Source of the DNA: an uncultured Bacteroidia bacterium
GTDB taxonomy: Bacteria > Bacteroidota > Bacteroidia > Bacteroidales > Prolixibacteraceae
Assembly (NCBI GenBank): GCA_903897145.1
Contig: CAIUAN010000038.1
Location: 124,001-188,000, forward strand
DNA length: 64,000 nt
Direction of reading: 5' to 3'
Position 1 is the first letter of the stretch; each line of letters starts with the position of its first letter. This document shows, in pieces, positions 46,442-55,144 of the stretch. Below the pieces are notes generated by a model. The model saw only the letters and a list, made by a program, of their open reading frames with translations, made no database searches and had not been told where the DNA came from. The position numbers and the translations under genes were made by a program.

Positions 46442-47722
46442 TTGAAATTTAAAACTTTTGATTTTGTCCCTGAAATACTCGATGGCTTAGACTCCATGGG
46501 ATTCGATGAATGCACGCCAGTGCAAGAGTTGTCTATGCCAGTAATTTGGGAAGGAAAAGATCTAATAGCCTGCGCGCAGACTGGTACAGGAAAAACAGCA
46601 GCTTATCTTTTACCGGTATTAAACCGGATAGCTGATAATCCAGGTCGCGGAATAAACACCTTAATTATAGCTCCAACAAGAGAGTTAGTGTTACAGATAG
46701 ATCAACAGATTGAAGGATTTTCCTATTTTTCAGGAGCCACCTCATTAGCTGTCTACGGCGGAGGAGAGGGAGCAGCATTTGAGCAACAAAAAGCTGCTCT
46801 AGTGCAAGGAGCCGATATCATCGTAGCGACACCTGGCAGACTACTTTCTCATATTAGTTTAAAATACACCGATTTTAGCACCATAAAACACCTGATTTTA
46901 GACGAAGCGGACCGAATGCTTGACATGGGCTTCTTCGACGATTTAATGCGCATTGTACGCGAATTACCAACCTCTAGACAGACGTTGATGTTTTCGGCGA
47001 CCATGCCTCCAAAAATTCGAAAATTAGCAGAAGGAATTCTCAAGAATCCAGAAAGCATAAACATCGCCATTTCTAAGCCTGCTGAAAATATTGTTCAAGC
47101 AGCCTATATGGTTTATGAGAATCAGAAAGTAGCCTTAGTAAAGTCAATACTTAAAGGAAAAACAGATTACAAATCGGTCATAATTTTCACTTCACGAAAA
47201 ATTAATGTGAATGGATTAGTCCGTGATCTTCGCAGGATGGGTTTTAAAGCAGATGGAATGTTATCTGATTTAGACCAGAAAGAACGGGAAGAAGTAATGC
47301 TTCGATTTAAAAATAGGGACACGCAGGTTCTTGTGGCGACCGATATTGTTTCACGAGGAATCGACATCGATGGCATTGACATGGTCATGAATTATGATGT
47401 TCCGCGTGATCCGGAAGATTATGTGCATCGTATAGGAAGAACGGCAAGAGCTCAAAGCTCAGGCATAGCCATCACATTAATATCAGACGAAGATCAGCAT
47501 AATTTCAAAAAGATTGAAGATCTAATTGAACGCGAGATCATCAAAACACCCTTACCACCAGAGTTTCACCAAGGACCGATCTATAACCCCATCAGTGGAA
47601 AGCATTTTGGCAAAAGACCACCTGCGAGAACCAACGATCATCCTAGAACTGGCAATCTAACAAAAAAGAAGATTTTTAGACATCGAGACAGAGGTACGCA
47701 CCAAGGTCATCAGGCAGAATAG
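46442..47722 (+). CDS. DEAD-box RNA helicase (RhlE-like), TTG start
   Basis: A 426-residue DEAD-box helicase. The Q motif (CTPVQELSMP), Walker A AQTGTGKT, DEAD box LDEADRMLD, SAT (FSATMPP) and motif VI HRIGRTAR are present, with a basic C-terminal tail (about 390-426) that would bind RNA. The start must be TTG 46442: an in-frame TAG lies at 46433-46435, and the first internal ATG falls at the Q-motif phenylalanine region. It probably acts in ribosome assembly or RNA decay, being next to rlmI. Confidence 0.93.
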   Translation: MKFKTFDFVPEILDGLDSMGFDECTPVQELSMPVIWEGKDLIACAQTGTGKTAAYLLPVLNRIADNPGRGINTLIIAPTRELVLQIDQQIEGFSYFSGATSLAVYGGGEGAAFEQQKAALVQGADIIVATPGRLLSHISLKYTDFSTIKHLILDEADRMLDMGFFDDLMRIVRELPTSRQTLMFSATMPPKIRKLAEGILKNPESINIAISKPAENIVQAAYMVYENQKVALVKSILKGKTDYKSVIIFTSRKINVNGLVRDLRRMGFKADGMLSDLDQKEREEVMLRFKNRDTQVLVATDIVSRGIDIDGIDMVMNYDVPRDPEDYVHRIGRTARAQSSGIAITLISDEDQHNFKKIEDLIEREIIKTPLPPEFHQGPIYNPISGKHFGKRPPARTNDHPRTGNLTKKKIFRHRDRGTHQGHQAE

Positions 47723-47737
47723 AGTGAAAAACTTGGA

Positions 47738-48568
47738 TTAAAGTTGAATTTTCTCCGCTTCAACTTGTCGACCAAGAAACAAGCTAGCCCGAGGCTCAAA
47801 ATTTTGCACCGACTCAGTTGTCAAGAGTTTCAGTGAGCCATTTGTCGAGCAATTTCCCTCCATCTCAGGATGCCGTTTAAGGTAATCCGAAAGACTATTC
47901 GCAACAATAGGTCCTTGTTCGAGCAGGTGAACATAAGGCGGAAGAAATTTTTGAATGGTTGGGATAAGTAATGGATAATGGGTACATCCAAGAATAACGG
48001 CATCTATCTCTGGGTCCTTCGCAAAAAGATTCTGAATATTTTTTGAAACGAAATAATCGGCTGCAAGGCTCTCTAACTCGTCATTTTCAACCAGTGGAAC
48101 CCACATTGGACAGGCTTCTTGAGTAACTATGATCTCATTATTAGAAATTTTGGCTATTTCCATGGGGTAAGATCCAGAAAGTATGGTTCCGGAAGTCCCT
48201 AAGACTCCAACATGACCATTCGATGTATATTGAGGAATCTTCTCTACACTAGGTCTAATAACTCCTAAAACACGCTTTGTGGAATCAATCAACGGTAAAT
48301 CATTTTGCTGAATAGTCCGTAAAGCTTTAGCAGAGGCTGTATTGCATGCAACGATCACTAATTCACAACCTCTTGAGAAAAGATGTGTGATAGCCTGCAA
48401 TGTATATTCATAAACCACATCATAAGAGCGAGAACCATAGGGAGCCCTAGCATTATCACCCAAGTAGATGTAATCATACTGTGGCAACTCAGTCATAATA
48501 GATTTTAGAATGGTTAATCCACCATAACCTGAATCAAAAACACCAATAGGTTTATAATCTTGCTGCAC
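47738..48568 (-). CDS. murI: Glutamate racemase
   Basis: A 276-residue enzyme converting L-glutamate to D-glutamate for peptidoglycan. The two catalytic cysteines are in VACNTAS (about 72-78) and GCTHYPLL (about 194-201), and the start GVFDSGYGGLTI is the standard N-terminal motif. Transcribed after the Skp operon but separated from it by a strong terminator, so it has its own promoter. Convergent with the DEAD-box helicase gene, with only 15 bases between. Confidence 0.95.
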   Translation of the reverse strand: MQQDYKPIGVFDSGYGGLTILKSIMTELPQYDYIYLGDNARAPYGSRSYDVVYEYTLQAITHLFSRGCELVIVACNTASAKALRTIQQNDLPLIDSTKRVLGVIRPSVEKIPQYTSNGHVGVLGTSGTILSGSYPMEIAKISNNEIIVTQEACPMWVPLVENDELESLAADYFVSKNIQNLFAKDPEIDAVILGCTHYPLLIPTIQKFLPPYVHLLEQGPIVANSLSDYLKRHPEMEGNCSTNGSLKLLTTESVQNFEPRASLFLGRQVEAEKIQL

Positions 48569-48662
48569 AAACGTTCGTTTAATATTGACCTAAAAGTACA
48601 AAAACTATCCTAAATGCAAATTAAAATTTCAAGCAATCCATTTAAGCCAAATCGAGATAGGC

Positions 48663-48694
48663 AAAAAAATAGGGCACCTAGTAAGGTGCCCTAT
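48663..48694 (-). terminator. Strong intrinsic terminator after skp
   Basis: An 11-bp perfect stem (48669-48679 with 48684-48694), 4-base loop, and a run of As at 48663-48669 that becomes a U-tract on the minus strand. It ends the bamA/skp operon 25 bases after the skp stop. Confidence 0.92.
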
Positions 48695-48719
48695 TCAAAG
48701 TATATTCAGATATACTAAA

Positions 48720-49235
48720 CTATTTCTTAATACCCAATTTAGCTTTAACTAAAGGTGTTAGATCAATTGATTGTTCAGAATGAAACAATACTTGATTTGC
48801 TTCAAAAACATAAATTAAACCTTCTTCTTTAGCAACGTCAGTAATCGCTTTACGTGCTTTTTCAACAACAGGTTGAAATTGTTTTGCTTCTTCCTTTTGA
48901 AGACTTTCTTGAGCTGTTTGTTGGAAAGTCTGAATACGTTCTTGGATGCTTTGAACTTCATCCTGTTTCGCTTTTACAACTGCTTCATTCGCATCTTTTG
49001 CTTGAGCTAAAGCAACATATTCTTTTCCTTTCTCACTATATTCCTTTTGCATTGCTTGAAGTCTAGTTTCTAAATCAGCCTGTGTCTTTTCAAGAGCCGA
49101 TTTAGCAGCATCACGCTCAGGCATCGAAGCTAGTAATTGTTGAAAATCGATATGGCCAAACTTTAATGTTTGAGCAGATAAACTACCCGCAAAAACAGCA
49201 GCACAAATAACTATTACTTTAATAAAATTTTTCAT
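48720..49235 (-). CDS. OmpH/Skp-family periplasmic chaperone (second copy)
   Basis: A 171-residue OmpH/Skp protein: signal peptide (MKNFIKVIVICAAVFAGSLSAQ), FGHIDFQQLLASMPE core strand, a long coiled coil (about 40-125) that forms the tentacle and a C-terminal strand region. Skp holds unfolded outer-membrane proteins. It follows a paralogous OmpH gene with its own promoter overlapping the preceding gene's 3' end, and is followed by a terminator. Length is that of Skp. Confidence 0.9.
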   Translation of the reverse strand: MKNFIKVIVICAAVFAGSLSAQTLKFGHIDFQQLLASMPERDAAKSALEKTQADLETRLQAMQKEYSEKGKEYVALAQAKDANEAVVKAKQDEVQSIQERIQTFQQTAQESLQKEEAKQFQPVVEKARKAITDVAKEEGLIYVFEANQVLFHSEQSIDLTPLVKAKLGIKK

Positions 49236-49263
49236 TTTTGTTTTTTGATTTAAAATTTGTTCG

Positions 49264-49293
49264 CAAATATATACTATTAATTTTTATATCCAA
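49264..49293 (-). promoter_or_regulatory. Promoter TTG-N19-TATATTTG for the second ompH
   Basis: TTG at 49291-49293 and TATATTTG at 49264-49271 on the minus strand, spacing 19. The -33 box lies inside the 3' end of the upstream ompH gene. It gives a leader of about 22 bases to ATG 49235. Confidence 0.7.
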
Positions 49294-49792
49294 GTTTTTG
49301 TAGTATCTGATCACTTAAATCGTACTTCGTATTTGAGTATACCATCGAAAGACTCCCAGACTTATCAAAGACCATAGCATATCCTCCTTGTTCAGAGATC
49401 TCTTGAATGGCTTTAAAGACATCGTCTTGAATAGGCTTAATTAGTGTCTGTCGCTTTTGAAACAACTCCCCTTCTGAACCAAAATATTGACGTTGTAATT
49501 TCTTATATTCCTTTTCTTTAGTTATGATCACATCTTCACGTTTTCTTTTCATATCATCAGAAAGCAAGACAGCCTCAGCCTGAAAATCTTTATACATCTT
49601 ATCAAGTTCGGCATGGATTGTTTCAAGTTCTTTTTGATATTGAACCGAAAATTTATCCAATTGATCTTGTGCTGCCTTAAATGAAGGGATATTACCAAGA
49701 ATATATTGCGTATCAACAAACGCATATTTCTGTGCCAAGCTCACACAAACAAAAGCACTACTAAAGAGCAAAACAAGTAGTAATTTTTTCAT
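49277..49792 (-). CDS. OmpH/Skp-family periplasmic chaperone (first copy)
   Basis: A 171-residue OmpH-family protein with a signal peptide (MKKLLLVLLFSSAFVCVSLAQ), the conserved AFVDTQYILGNIP strand and a charged coiled coil (about 40-130). ATG 49792 is preferred over ATG 49810 because it leaves a normal signal peptide. It lies downstream of bamA by 72 bases and upstream of a second copy; both paralogues diverge in sequence, so they may serve different clients. Confidence 0.9.
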   Translation of the reverse strand: MKKLLLVLLFSSAFVCVSLAQKYAFVDTQYILGNIPSFKAAQDQLDKFSVQYQKELETIHAELDKMYKDFQAEAVLLSDDMKRKREDVIITKEKEYKKLQRQYFGSEGELFQKRQTLIKPIQDDVFKAIQEISEQGGYAMVFDKSGSLSMVYSNTKYDLSDQILQKLGYKN

Positions 49793-49864
49793 CGTACTTA
49801 AAATTAGCATATTAAATTCACCTTCGTTTATCTAATAAATTGGATACAACAATAGAGCCAAAAA

Positions 49865-52462
49865 TTAGAATTGTTGTCCCATGATAAAGTGGAACTGACT
49901 GCCTCCAGTACCTTTCGTATAACCATCATCAAATCCATAACCCCAATCAAAGCCCATCAAACCAAACATAGGTAAGAATATTCGAATTCCTAATCCAGCA
50001 GAACGTTTGATACTAAAAGGGTTATAATTTGTGAAATCGAACCATGAATTACCGGCTTCGAAGAAGCTTAAACCATAGATAGTTGCAGACTGACTTAGTG
50101 TTATTGGGTAGCGTAATTCCATGGTTATCTTTTCATAAATATTACCGCCATTTGCTGGTGTTAACGAGTTATTAGCATAACCTCTTAAGCCAATAATATC
50201 ACTTCCATACATACTATAACCAGACATCCCATCTCCACCAACGCGGAAACTTTCAAATGGAGATCGAAGATTTTTATTATAATAACCTAAGAATCCTGTT
50301 TCATATTTCGATCGTAAAACCAACTTGCTATTCGCGCTAACGGGAGTGAAAACATCACCTTTAAAGACCCATTTATGAAACTCAATTAAATTATAACGAT
50401 CCTCTGACTTCAGCAATGGACTGCCATAGTCTTTATTAGAAAACAGCGAATAAGGAGGTGTAAATTGAAGCATGAAAGAGAAGTTAGAACCTCTTTTAGT
50501 ATACAATGGATTATCTGTTGAATTTCGTCCAAAAACAGTCTTAAAGCTTAAATTATGAGAAGTACCATTTTTAAAGAAGAAATACTGCCAATTGTTCAGC
50601 ACATAAAGTTGATATGACAACTCATGATACATGGTAAAGAAATCATCCGGAAACTTCAGACGATAACCCAGTCCAATAGAACCGCCTATAACTCCCATTT
50701 TTTGAGTGATAACATAATTATAAGGGTTAGATCCAACACCATAGCCACCACCATAGCCACCACCGTATCCACCACCGTAACCACCGCCGTAACCGCCATA
50801 ACCGTTACCATAACCTGAATAATTTCCAGTATAGTTATAGGACTGATTGCCGCTGGTTTGTTTAGAGTAGTAGAGTGAGAATGTAAAGGAGTTAGGTTTT
50901 TTTCCGCCTAGCCACGGTTCAGTAAACGATAGGCTATACGATTGATAGTAACTACCATTTGTTTGTGCTCTTAATGAAACAGCTTGGCCATCACCAGTCG
51001 GTAGTGGTTTCCAAGCTTTTTTGTTAGGAATATTTCGAATCGAAAAATTCGAGAATTTTAATCCAACAGTCCCTACGAACATTCCAGCACCCCAACCTCC
51101 TGACAATTCAATCTGGTCATTGGCACGCTCTTCGAGTTCATAATTAATATCAACAGTACCATCTTCAGGATGAGGAAGTACATCTGGTTTGATTGTTTCA
51201 GGATTAAAGTGGCCCATCTGAGAGAGCTCACGTACAGACCGTATAATATTTTCTTTACTAAATAATTGCCCTGGACGAGTAAATAATTCACGTCGAGCCA
51301 CATGCTCATTGGTTTTAGTATTTCCACGTATGCCAACCTTGTCAATGGTAGCTTGAGTTCCCTCCACCATACGCATCTCAAAATCGATCGAGTCATTTGC
51401 CACATTTACCTCTACTGGGGTAAGGTTAAAGAACAAATAACCGGTATTTAAATACTCATTCGATACTGCATCGTCATCTTCTGTTAGTCGTTTGTCTAAG
51501 AGCTTCTGATCAAAAATATCACCCTTTTTAATACCTAATACACGATTTAACTGAGGATCTCCCAAAACGGTATTTCCAACCCAGCGTATATTCCGAAAGT
51601 AATATCTCCGACCTTCGTCAATCCAGTATTTCAGATGCACTGTATTTCTAGCTGTATCCTTGGTTATCGAATCAGCTACAATCATAGCATCGCGGTAACC
51701 CTTTTCGTTGTATTTCTTGATCAAGTTAATCTTATCTTCCTCGAACTTATCTTCAAGGAATTTTTTAGATGAAAAGAAATTTCGAAGCTTTTTAGCCTTT
51801 GTCTTTTTCATCGCAGCCTCTAAAACTTTCGTGCTAATAGACTTAACACCAACAAATTGAATTGTGCTAATCTTAACTTTCTCTTTCTTATTGACCTTGA
51901 TATCTAAAATAACCTGATTCTCCTTTGAAGGGTCGTCACGTTGAATAACTTCTACCTCCGTATTGTAAAAGCCCTTACCTTGAAACAACGCTAATATTTG
52001 CCGTTTTGCTGTATTGATAAGGTTATCGGTAACCTGACCGCCGACAAGAAGCATGACCTTTTTCTCGATATCTTCACGTTCACTCTTTGAGACACCTGTA
52101 TAATTTTTCTTGGATAGACGTGGTCGTTCTTGCAGGTAAATATTCAACCAGATTTTAGATCCGACGATTTTTGTTGCAGAAATCTTAACATCCGAAAATA
52201 AACCTTGGCGCCAATATTTTCGCAGAGCAGAAGTTATTTGGTCTCCAGGAATTGTCAATTCTTCACCCACAGCAAACCCGGAGAGGTTTTTGAGCACTTC
52301 AGTATCTAAGAAACGAATACCACTAATTTCAATTCCAGCCAAAGTATATTTCTTTGCCGCATCATAATGAATGGAAAAGTTAGTACTGTCCGCAACCACC
52401 TGAGCCCTAAGACTAAAGCTAACAATTACGAAAAGGGAAAAAATTATAATTTTTTTGTACAT
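49865..52462 (-). CDS. bamA: Outer membrane protein assembly factor BamA
   Basis: An 865-residue Omp85 protein: signal peptide, POTRA domains (about 25-420) and the 16-strand beta-barrel (about 455-865) ending in QFHFIMGQQF. It folds outer-membrane proteins. The predicted third extracellular loop holds an unusual Gly-Tyr tract (about residues 545-575) coded by 12-bp tandem repeats. ATG 52462 is chosen, two bases after the uppS stop; a TTG two codons upstream would overlap it. Encoded between uppS and the ompH pair. Confidence 0.95.
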   Translation of the reverse strand: MYKKIIIFSLFVIVSFSLRAQVVADSTNFSIHYDAAKKYTLAGIEISGIRFLDTEVLKNLSGFAVGEELTIPGDQITSALRKYWRQGLFSDVKISATKIVGSKIWLNIYLQERPRLSKKNYTGVSKSEREDIEKKVMLLVGGQVTDNLINTAKRQILALFQGKGFYNTEVEVIQRDDPSKENQVILDIKVNKKEKVKISTIQFVGVKSISTKVLEAAMKKTKAKKLRNFFSSKKFLEDKFEEDKINLIKKYNEKGYRDAMIVADSITKDTARNTVHLKYWIDEGRRYYFRNIRWVGNTVLGDPQLNRVLGIKKGDIFDQKLLDKRLTEDDDAVSNEYLNTGYLFFNLTPVEVNVANDSIDFEMRMVEGTQATIDKVGIRGNTKTNEHVARRELFTRPGQLFSKENIIRSVRELSQMGHFNPETIKPDVLPHPEDGTVDINYELEERANDQIELSGGWGAGMFVGTVGLKFSNFSIRNIPNKKAWKPLPTGDGQAVSLRAQTNGSYYQSYSLSFTEPWLGGKKPNSFTFSLYYSKQTSGNQSYNYTGNYSGYGNGYGGYGGGYGGGYGGGYGGGYGVGSNPYNYVITQKMGVIGGSIGLGYRLKFPDDFFTMYHELSYQLYVLNNWQYFFFKNGTSHNLSFKTVFGRNSTDNPLYTKRGSNFSFMLQFTPPYSLFSNKDYGSPLLKSEDRYNLIEFHKWVFKGDVFTPVSANSKLVLRSKYETGFLGYYNKNLRSPFESFRVGGDGMSGYSMYGSDIIGLRGYANNSLTPANGGNIYEKITMELRYPITLSQSATIYGLSFFEAGNSWFDFTNYNPFSIKRSAGLGIRIFLPMFGLMGFDWGYGFDDGYTKGTGGSQFHFIMGQQF
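50738..50797. repeat. 12-bp tandem repeat coding the BamA Gly-Tyr loop
   Basis: Five imperfect 12-base units (50738-50749, 50750-50761, 50762-50773, 50774-50785, 50786-50797). Units 1 and 2 are identical. On the coding strand each encodes Gly-Gly-Gly-Tyr or a close variant. Confidence 0.85.
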
Positions 52463-52464
52463 TT

Positions 52465-53205
52465 TCAACTTATGATTTGTTCACTTGTCTTTCCAAATCT
52501 TCTCTCTCTATTTTGGAAATCGATTATAGCCTCAAATAAATTTTCCTTGCGAAAATCTGGCCATAATATGTTAGAAAAATAAAACTCACTATAGGCAACT
52601 TGCCAAAGTAAAAAATTACTTATTCGAAATTCTCCGCTTGTTCGAATTAGCAATTCAGGATCAGGTATTCCTGCGGTAGATAAGCAACTTTCAAAAAACT
52701 TTTCATCCACCTCACCAACCTCAAGATTGCCACTTTTTATCTCACGACTAATTTTGCGCACAGCTGTCAAGATATCCCATCGACCCGAATAACTCAAACC
52801 CAGTATTAAGTTCAAGCCAGTATTATTTGATGTAGATTCAATAGCCTCTTTTAGCTTACTTTCAACCTCTGATGGGAAGCAACAAAGATCGCCAATCACT
52901 AACATTCTTACATTTTTCTCGTTCATATTATCAATCTCCTGAACAACTGCATCGATCAAAAGAACCATTAAGGCACTAACTTCTTCTTTTGGCCGATCCC
53001 AATTCTCCGTTGAAAATGCATAAAGTGTCAAGAATTCTATTCCCAATTCTCCGGCACCTTCCACAATAGAACGAACAGAATTAACACCTTGCCGATGTCC
53101 AAGTATTCGTTCACTGCCTTGTTTCTGTGCCCATCTGCCGTTACCATCCATAATAACAGCCACGTGCTTTGGTATGCCATTCTTTTTTACTTGTTCAATA
53201 TTCAT
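52465..53205 (-). CDS. uppS: Isoprenyl (undecaprenyl diphosphate) synthase
   Basis: A 246-residue cis-prenyltransferase making undecaprenyl diphosphate, the lipid carrier for peptidoglycan and O-antigen. The catalytic VIMDGNGRWA (Asp20) and the later LIRTSGEFRISNFLLWQ block are diagnostic. Its ATG overlaps the stop of the DUF6089 gene (ATGA), and bamA follows two bases after its stop. This places lipid carrier synthesis in the outer-membrane assembly operon, an order seen in many Bacteroidota. Confidence 0.96.
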   Translation of the reverse strand: MNIEQVKKNGIPKHVAVIMDGNGRWAQKQGSERILGHRQGVNSVRSIVEGAGELGIEFLTLYAFSTENWDRPKEEVSALMVLLIDAVVQEIDNMNEKNVRMLVIGDLCCFPSEVESKLKEAIESTSNNTGLNLILGLSYSGRWDILTAVRKISREIKSGNLEVGEVDEKFFESCLSTAGIPDPELLIRTSGEFRISNFLLWQVAYSEFYFSNILWPDFRKENLFEAIIDFQNRERRFGKTSEQIIS

Positions 53206-54098
53206 TTTCTATTTTTCAATAAGTGATAAACTGAACAATCACCAACATTAGTGCCAATCTGATAGGATAAAGAGAAGGCTACTGAACCAAACCAATCGTT
53301 ATTATTTAAACCTAACAAAGAGGAGTTATAGGTAGAAGGAGTGGTCTGAGAGATAGTTGCATTCTGAAATCTCTTCGGATCATTTAGGTTATCAATATTA
53401 TCGGAAAACGTTTTACGAACCATCAACTCTACCATTCCTCCAAAACGTTTGGTAAGGTTAAACTTCAAACCAGCGCCAACAGGAATTGTTGCGGTTATAA
53501 CATCCAATCCATTAGTCTTTTTAACATTTACGTCAACATAGGGAACAAAAAGATTAAACGGCACGGGTGGTGCTGCTGCAGGATTTGCTAAAACTTGAAT
53601 TTGAGGATCAAGAATAAAAGATTTTACAAGCGGAGCACGAGAATATAAAGCACCTAATCCAATAGCCACAAACGGAGTAAATGACTCTTTTTTCATACTC
53701 CCCATTTTATAATTACGGAAATTAAACTCAAATATACCCTCTACCGTCTGAACCGAACGACTAAAACTATAGGCAAAAGTAGGATCATTTTGGTAGTAAG
53801 TAGGACCAGCAGAAGCTACTGGAGGTATATAGGATGGTTGATTGATCAATGTATTATAGAAGAATCCTTGTGCTTGAAGAGAACCTGTAAGTAGCTGTCC
53901 TCTAAAGGCCAACCGCTTATTGAAATTCCAACGACCGAAAAGTCCTACCAGCGGAGTAATCGATTTTGTGTAGTCAACCTTTTGAATATCTCCCCAATAG
54001 GTTGCTGCAGCTACCTGAACACCAATATCCGAGGTCTGTTGCGCATAGGCACAACCACTTATAAATAAGAGCATTACAACTACTATCGACTTTCTCAT
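53202..54098 (-). CDS. DUF6089 outer-membrane beta-barrel protein
   Basis: A protein of about 298 residues matching DUF6089, an OmpA/porin-like small beta-barrel family of Bacteroidota. The signal peptide MRKSIVVVMLLFISGCAYAQ could also be a lipobox (ISGC). The GDIQ, WNFNKRLAFRGQLLTGSL and AFSLSYQIG strands alternate as in a barrel. ATG 54098 is preferred; ATG 54113 adds five residues. It heads the uppS-bamA operon with a -7 promoter element upstream. Function is unknown. Confidence 0.82.
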   Translation of the reverse strand: MRKSIVVVMLLFISGCAYAQQTSDIGVQVAAATYWGDIQKVDYTKSITPLVGLFGRWNFNKRLAFRGQLLTGSLQAQGFFYNTLINQPSYIPPVASAGPTYYQNDPTFAYSFSRSVQTVEGIFEFNFRNYKMGSMKKESFTPFVAIGLGALYSRAPLVKSFILDPQIQVLANPAAAPPVPFNLFVPYVDVNVKKTNGLDVITATIPVGAGLKFNLTKRFGGMVELMVRKTFSDNIDNLNDPKRFQNATISQTTPSTYNSSLLGLNNNDWFGSVAFSLSYQIGTNVGDCSVYHLLKNRK

Positions 54099-54169
54099 GT
54101 TTAAAATATGCACTGGTTTTAGTTCGAAATAAGAATATTAAAATACTATTCGGTTTTTACTAAAGGTTA

Positions 54170-54177
54170 CAAAAGTA
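54170..54177 (-). promoter_or_regulatory. Putative -7 element TACTTTTG of the DUF6089-uppS-bamA operon
   Basis: TACTTTTG on the minus strand, 72 bases upstream of ATG 54098. A -33 TTG at normal spacing is not seen. Confidence 0.48.
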
Positions 54178-54259
54178 ATAGATTAACCCAAATTTCCCTT
54201 TTTTACAACAAAAATTAACTTATTAAAATTTGTTTTACCTGCTAATTAAGATTATTATT

Positions 54260-55138
54260 TCAATTGCGCTTATCGATGCCCCACATCAACTTATTTCTTA
54301 AGGTACTATAAAACGACTGATTATCAAACTGTAAAACTTTAATTACAAAATCAGCCTTTTTTAGTCGCATCTCTATATCTGAACCAAATGCATCAGAACG
54401 TGAATCCAATGAGGCTAAATAACGCTCACCTCGACCTTCAATCATTAACTTAATCTCCTCACTATCTGAAATAACAACTGGCCGAATAGCTAGATTATGA
54501 GGTGCAATTGGCGCAATAATGAAGTTGGCAGCAGTTGGAGTAATAATTGGGCCGCCCACGCTTAAAGAATAGGCTGTTGACCCAGTTGGGGTTGAAACGA
54601 TTAGCCCATCTGCCCAGTACGAGTTCAAATAATCGCCGCCTACCTCAACATGAACGGTAATCATTTGAGATGTATCCTGTTTATGAACTGTAAACTCATT
54701 CAAAGCATAGGGGAAATCGGCGAACAAACCAAGGTCGTTTTCAAGTTTAATTAGTGAGCGAGGCTGCAAATAATATTGACCCGCAAAAAAACGTTCTAGG
54801 GCACTCTCTAGTTCAGCCTGAGCGACATCAGCCAAAAAGCCTAATCGTCCACTATTGATTCCAACCATGGGAATTCCTGAGTCACGAACCAGTGATATAG
54901 CCTCTAGAAATGCTCCATCGCCGCCGATACTAAAGAAAAAATCAATATTTTTCAAATCATTATGACTTGAAAAATCGGCTATATGAACAGGTTTAAAACC
55001 CAACTCACGATCCATGTAGGCTAAAAAAGGACGATAAATGACTACCTCAACCTTATGTTGACCAAGTATTTCAAATAACCGCTTTAAACTTTCATAAAAA
55101 ACCGGCTTAATATTTCGTCCAAAAACTGCTATTCTCAT
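54260..55138 (-). CDS. nadK: NAD kinase
   Basis: A 292-residue ATP-NAD kinase making NADP. The GGDG motif (72-75) with following AFLEAI, the conserved GINSGRLGFLAD and the TPTGSTAYSLSVGGPI block are all visible. It starts 6 bases after a CBS-domain gene, so the two are coexpressed. The pairing with a CBS protein recurs in Bacteroidota and suggests nucleotide-dependent regulation, an inference. Length matches the family. Confidence 0.95.
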   Translation of the reverse strand: MRIAVFGRNIKPVFYESLKRLFEILGQHKVEVVIYRPFLAYMDRELGFKPVHIADFSSHNDLKNIDFFFSIGGDGAFLEAISLVRDSGIPMVGINSGRLGFLADVAQAELESALERFFAGQYYLQPRSLIKLENDLGLFADFPYALNEFTVHKQDTSQMITVHVEVGGDYLNSYWADGLIVSTPTGSTAYSLSVGGPIITPTAANFIIAPIAPHNLAIRPVVISDSEEIKLMIEGRGERYLASLDSRSDAFGSDIEMRLKKADFVIKVLQFDNQSFYSTLRNKLMWGIDKRN

Positions 55139-55144
55139 TGAATA

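Noticed and set aside
50738-50815. Short direct repeats that could suggest a CRISPR-like array
   Set aside because: Units are 12 bases with no spacers and code a Gly-Tyr tract in frame within bamA.
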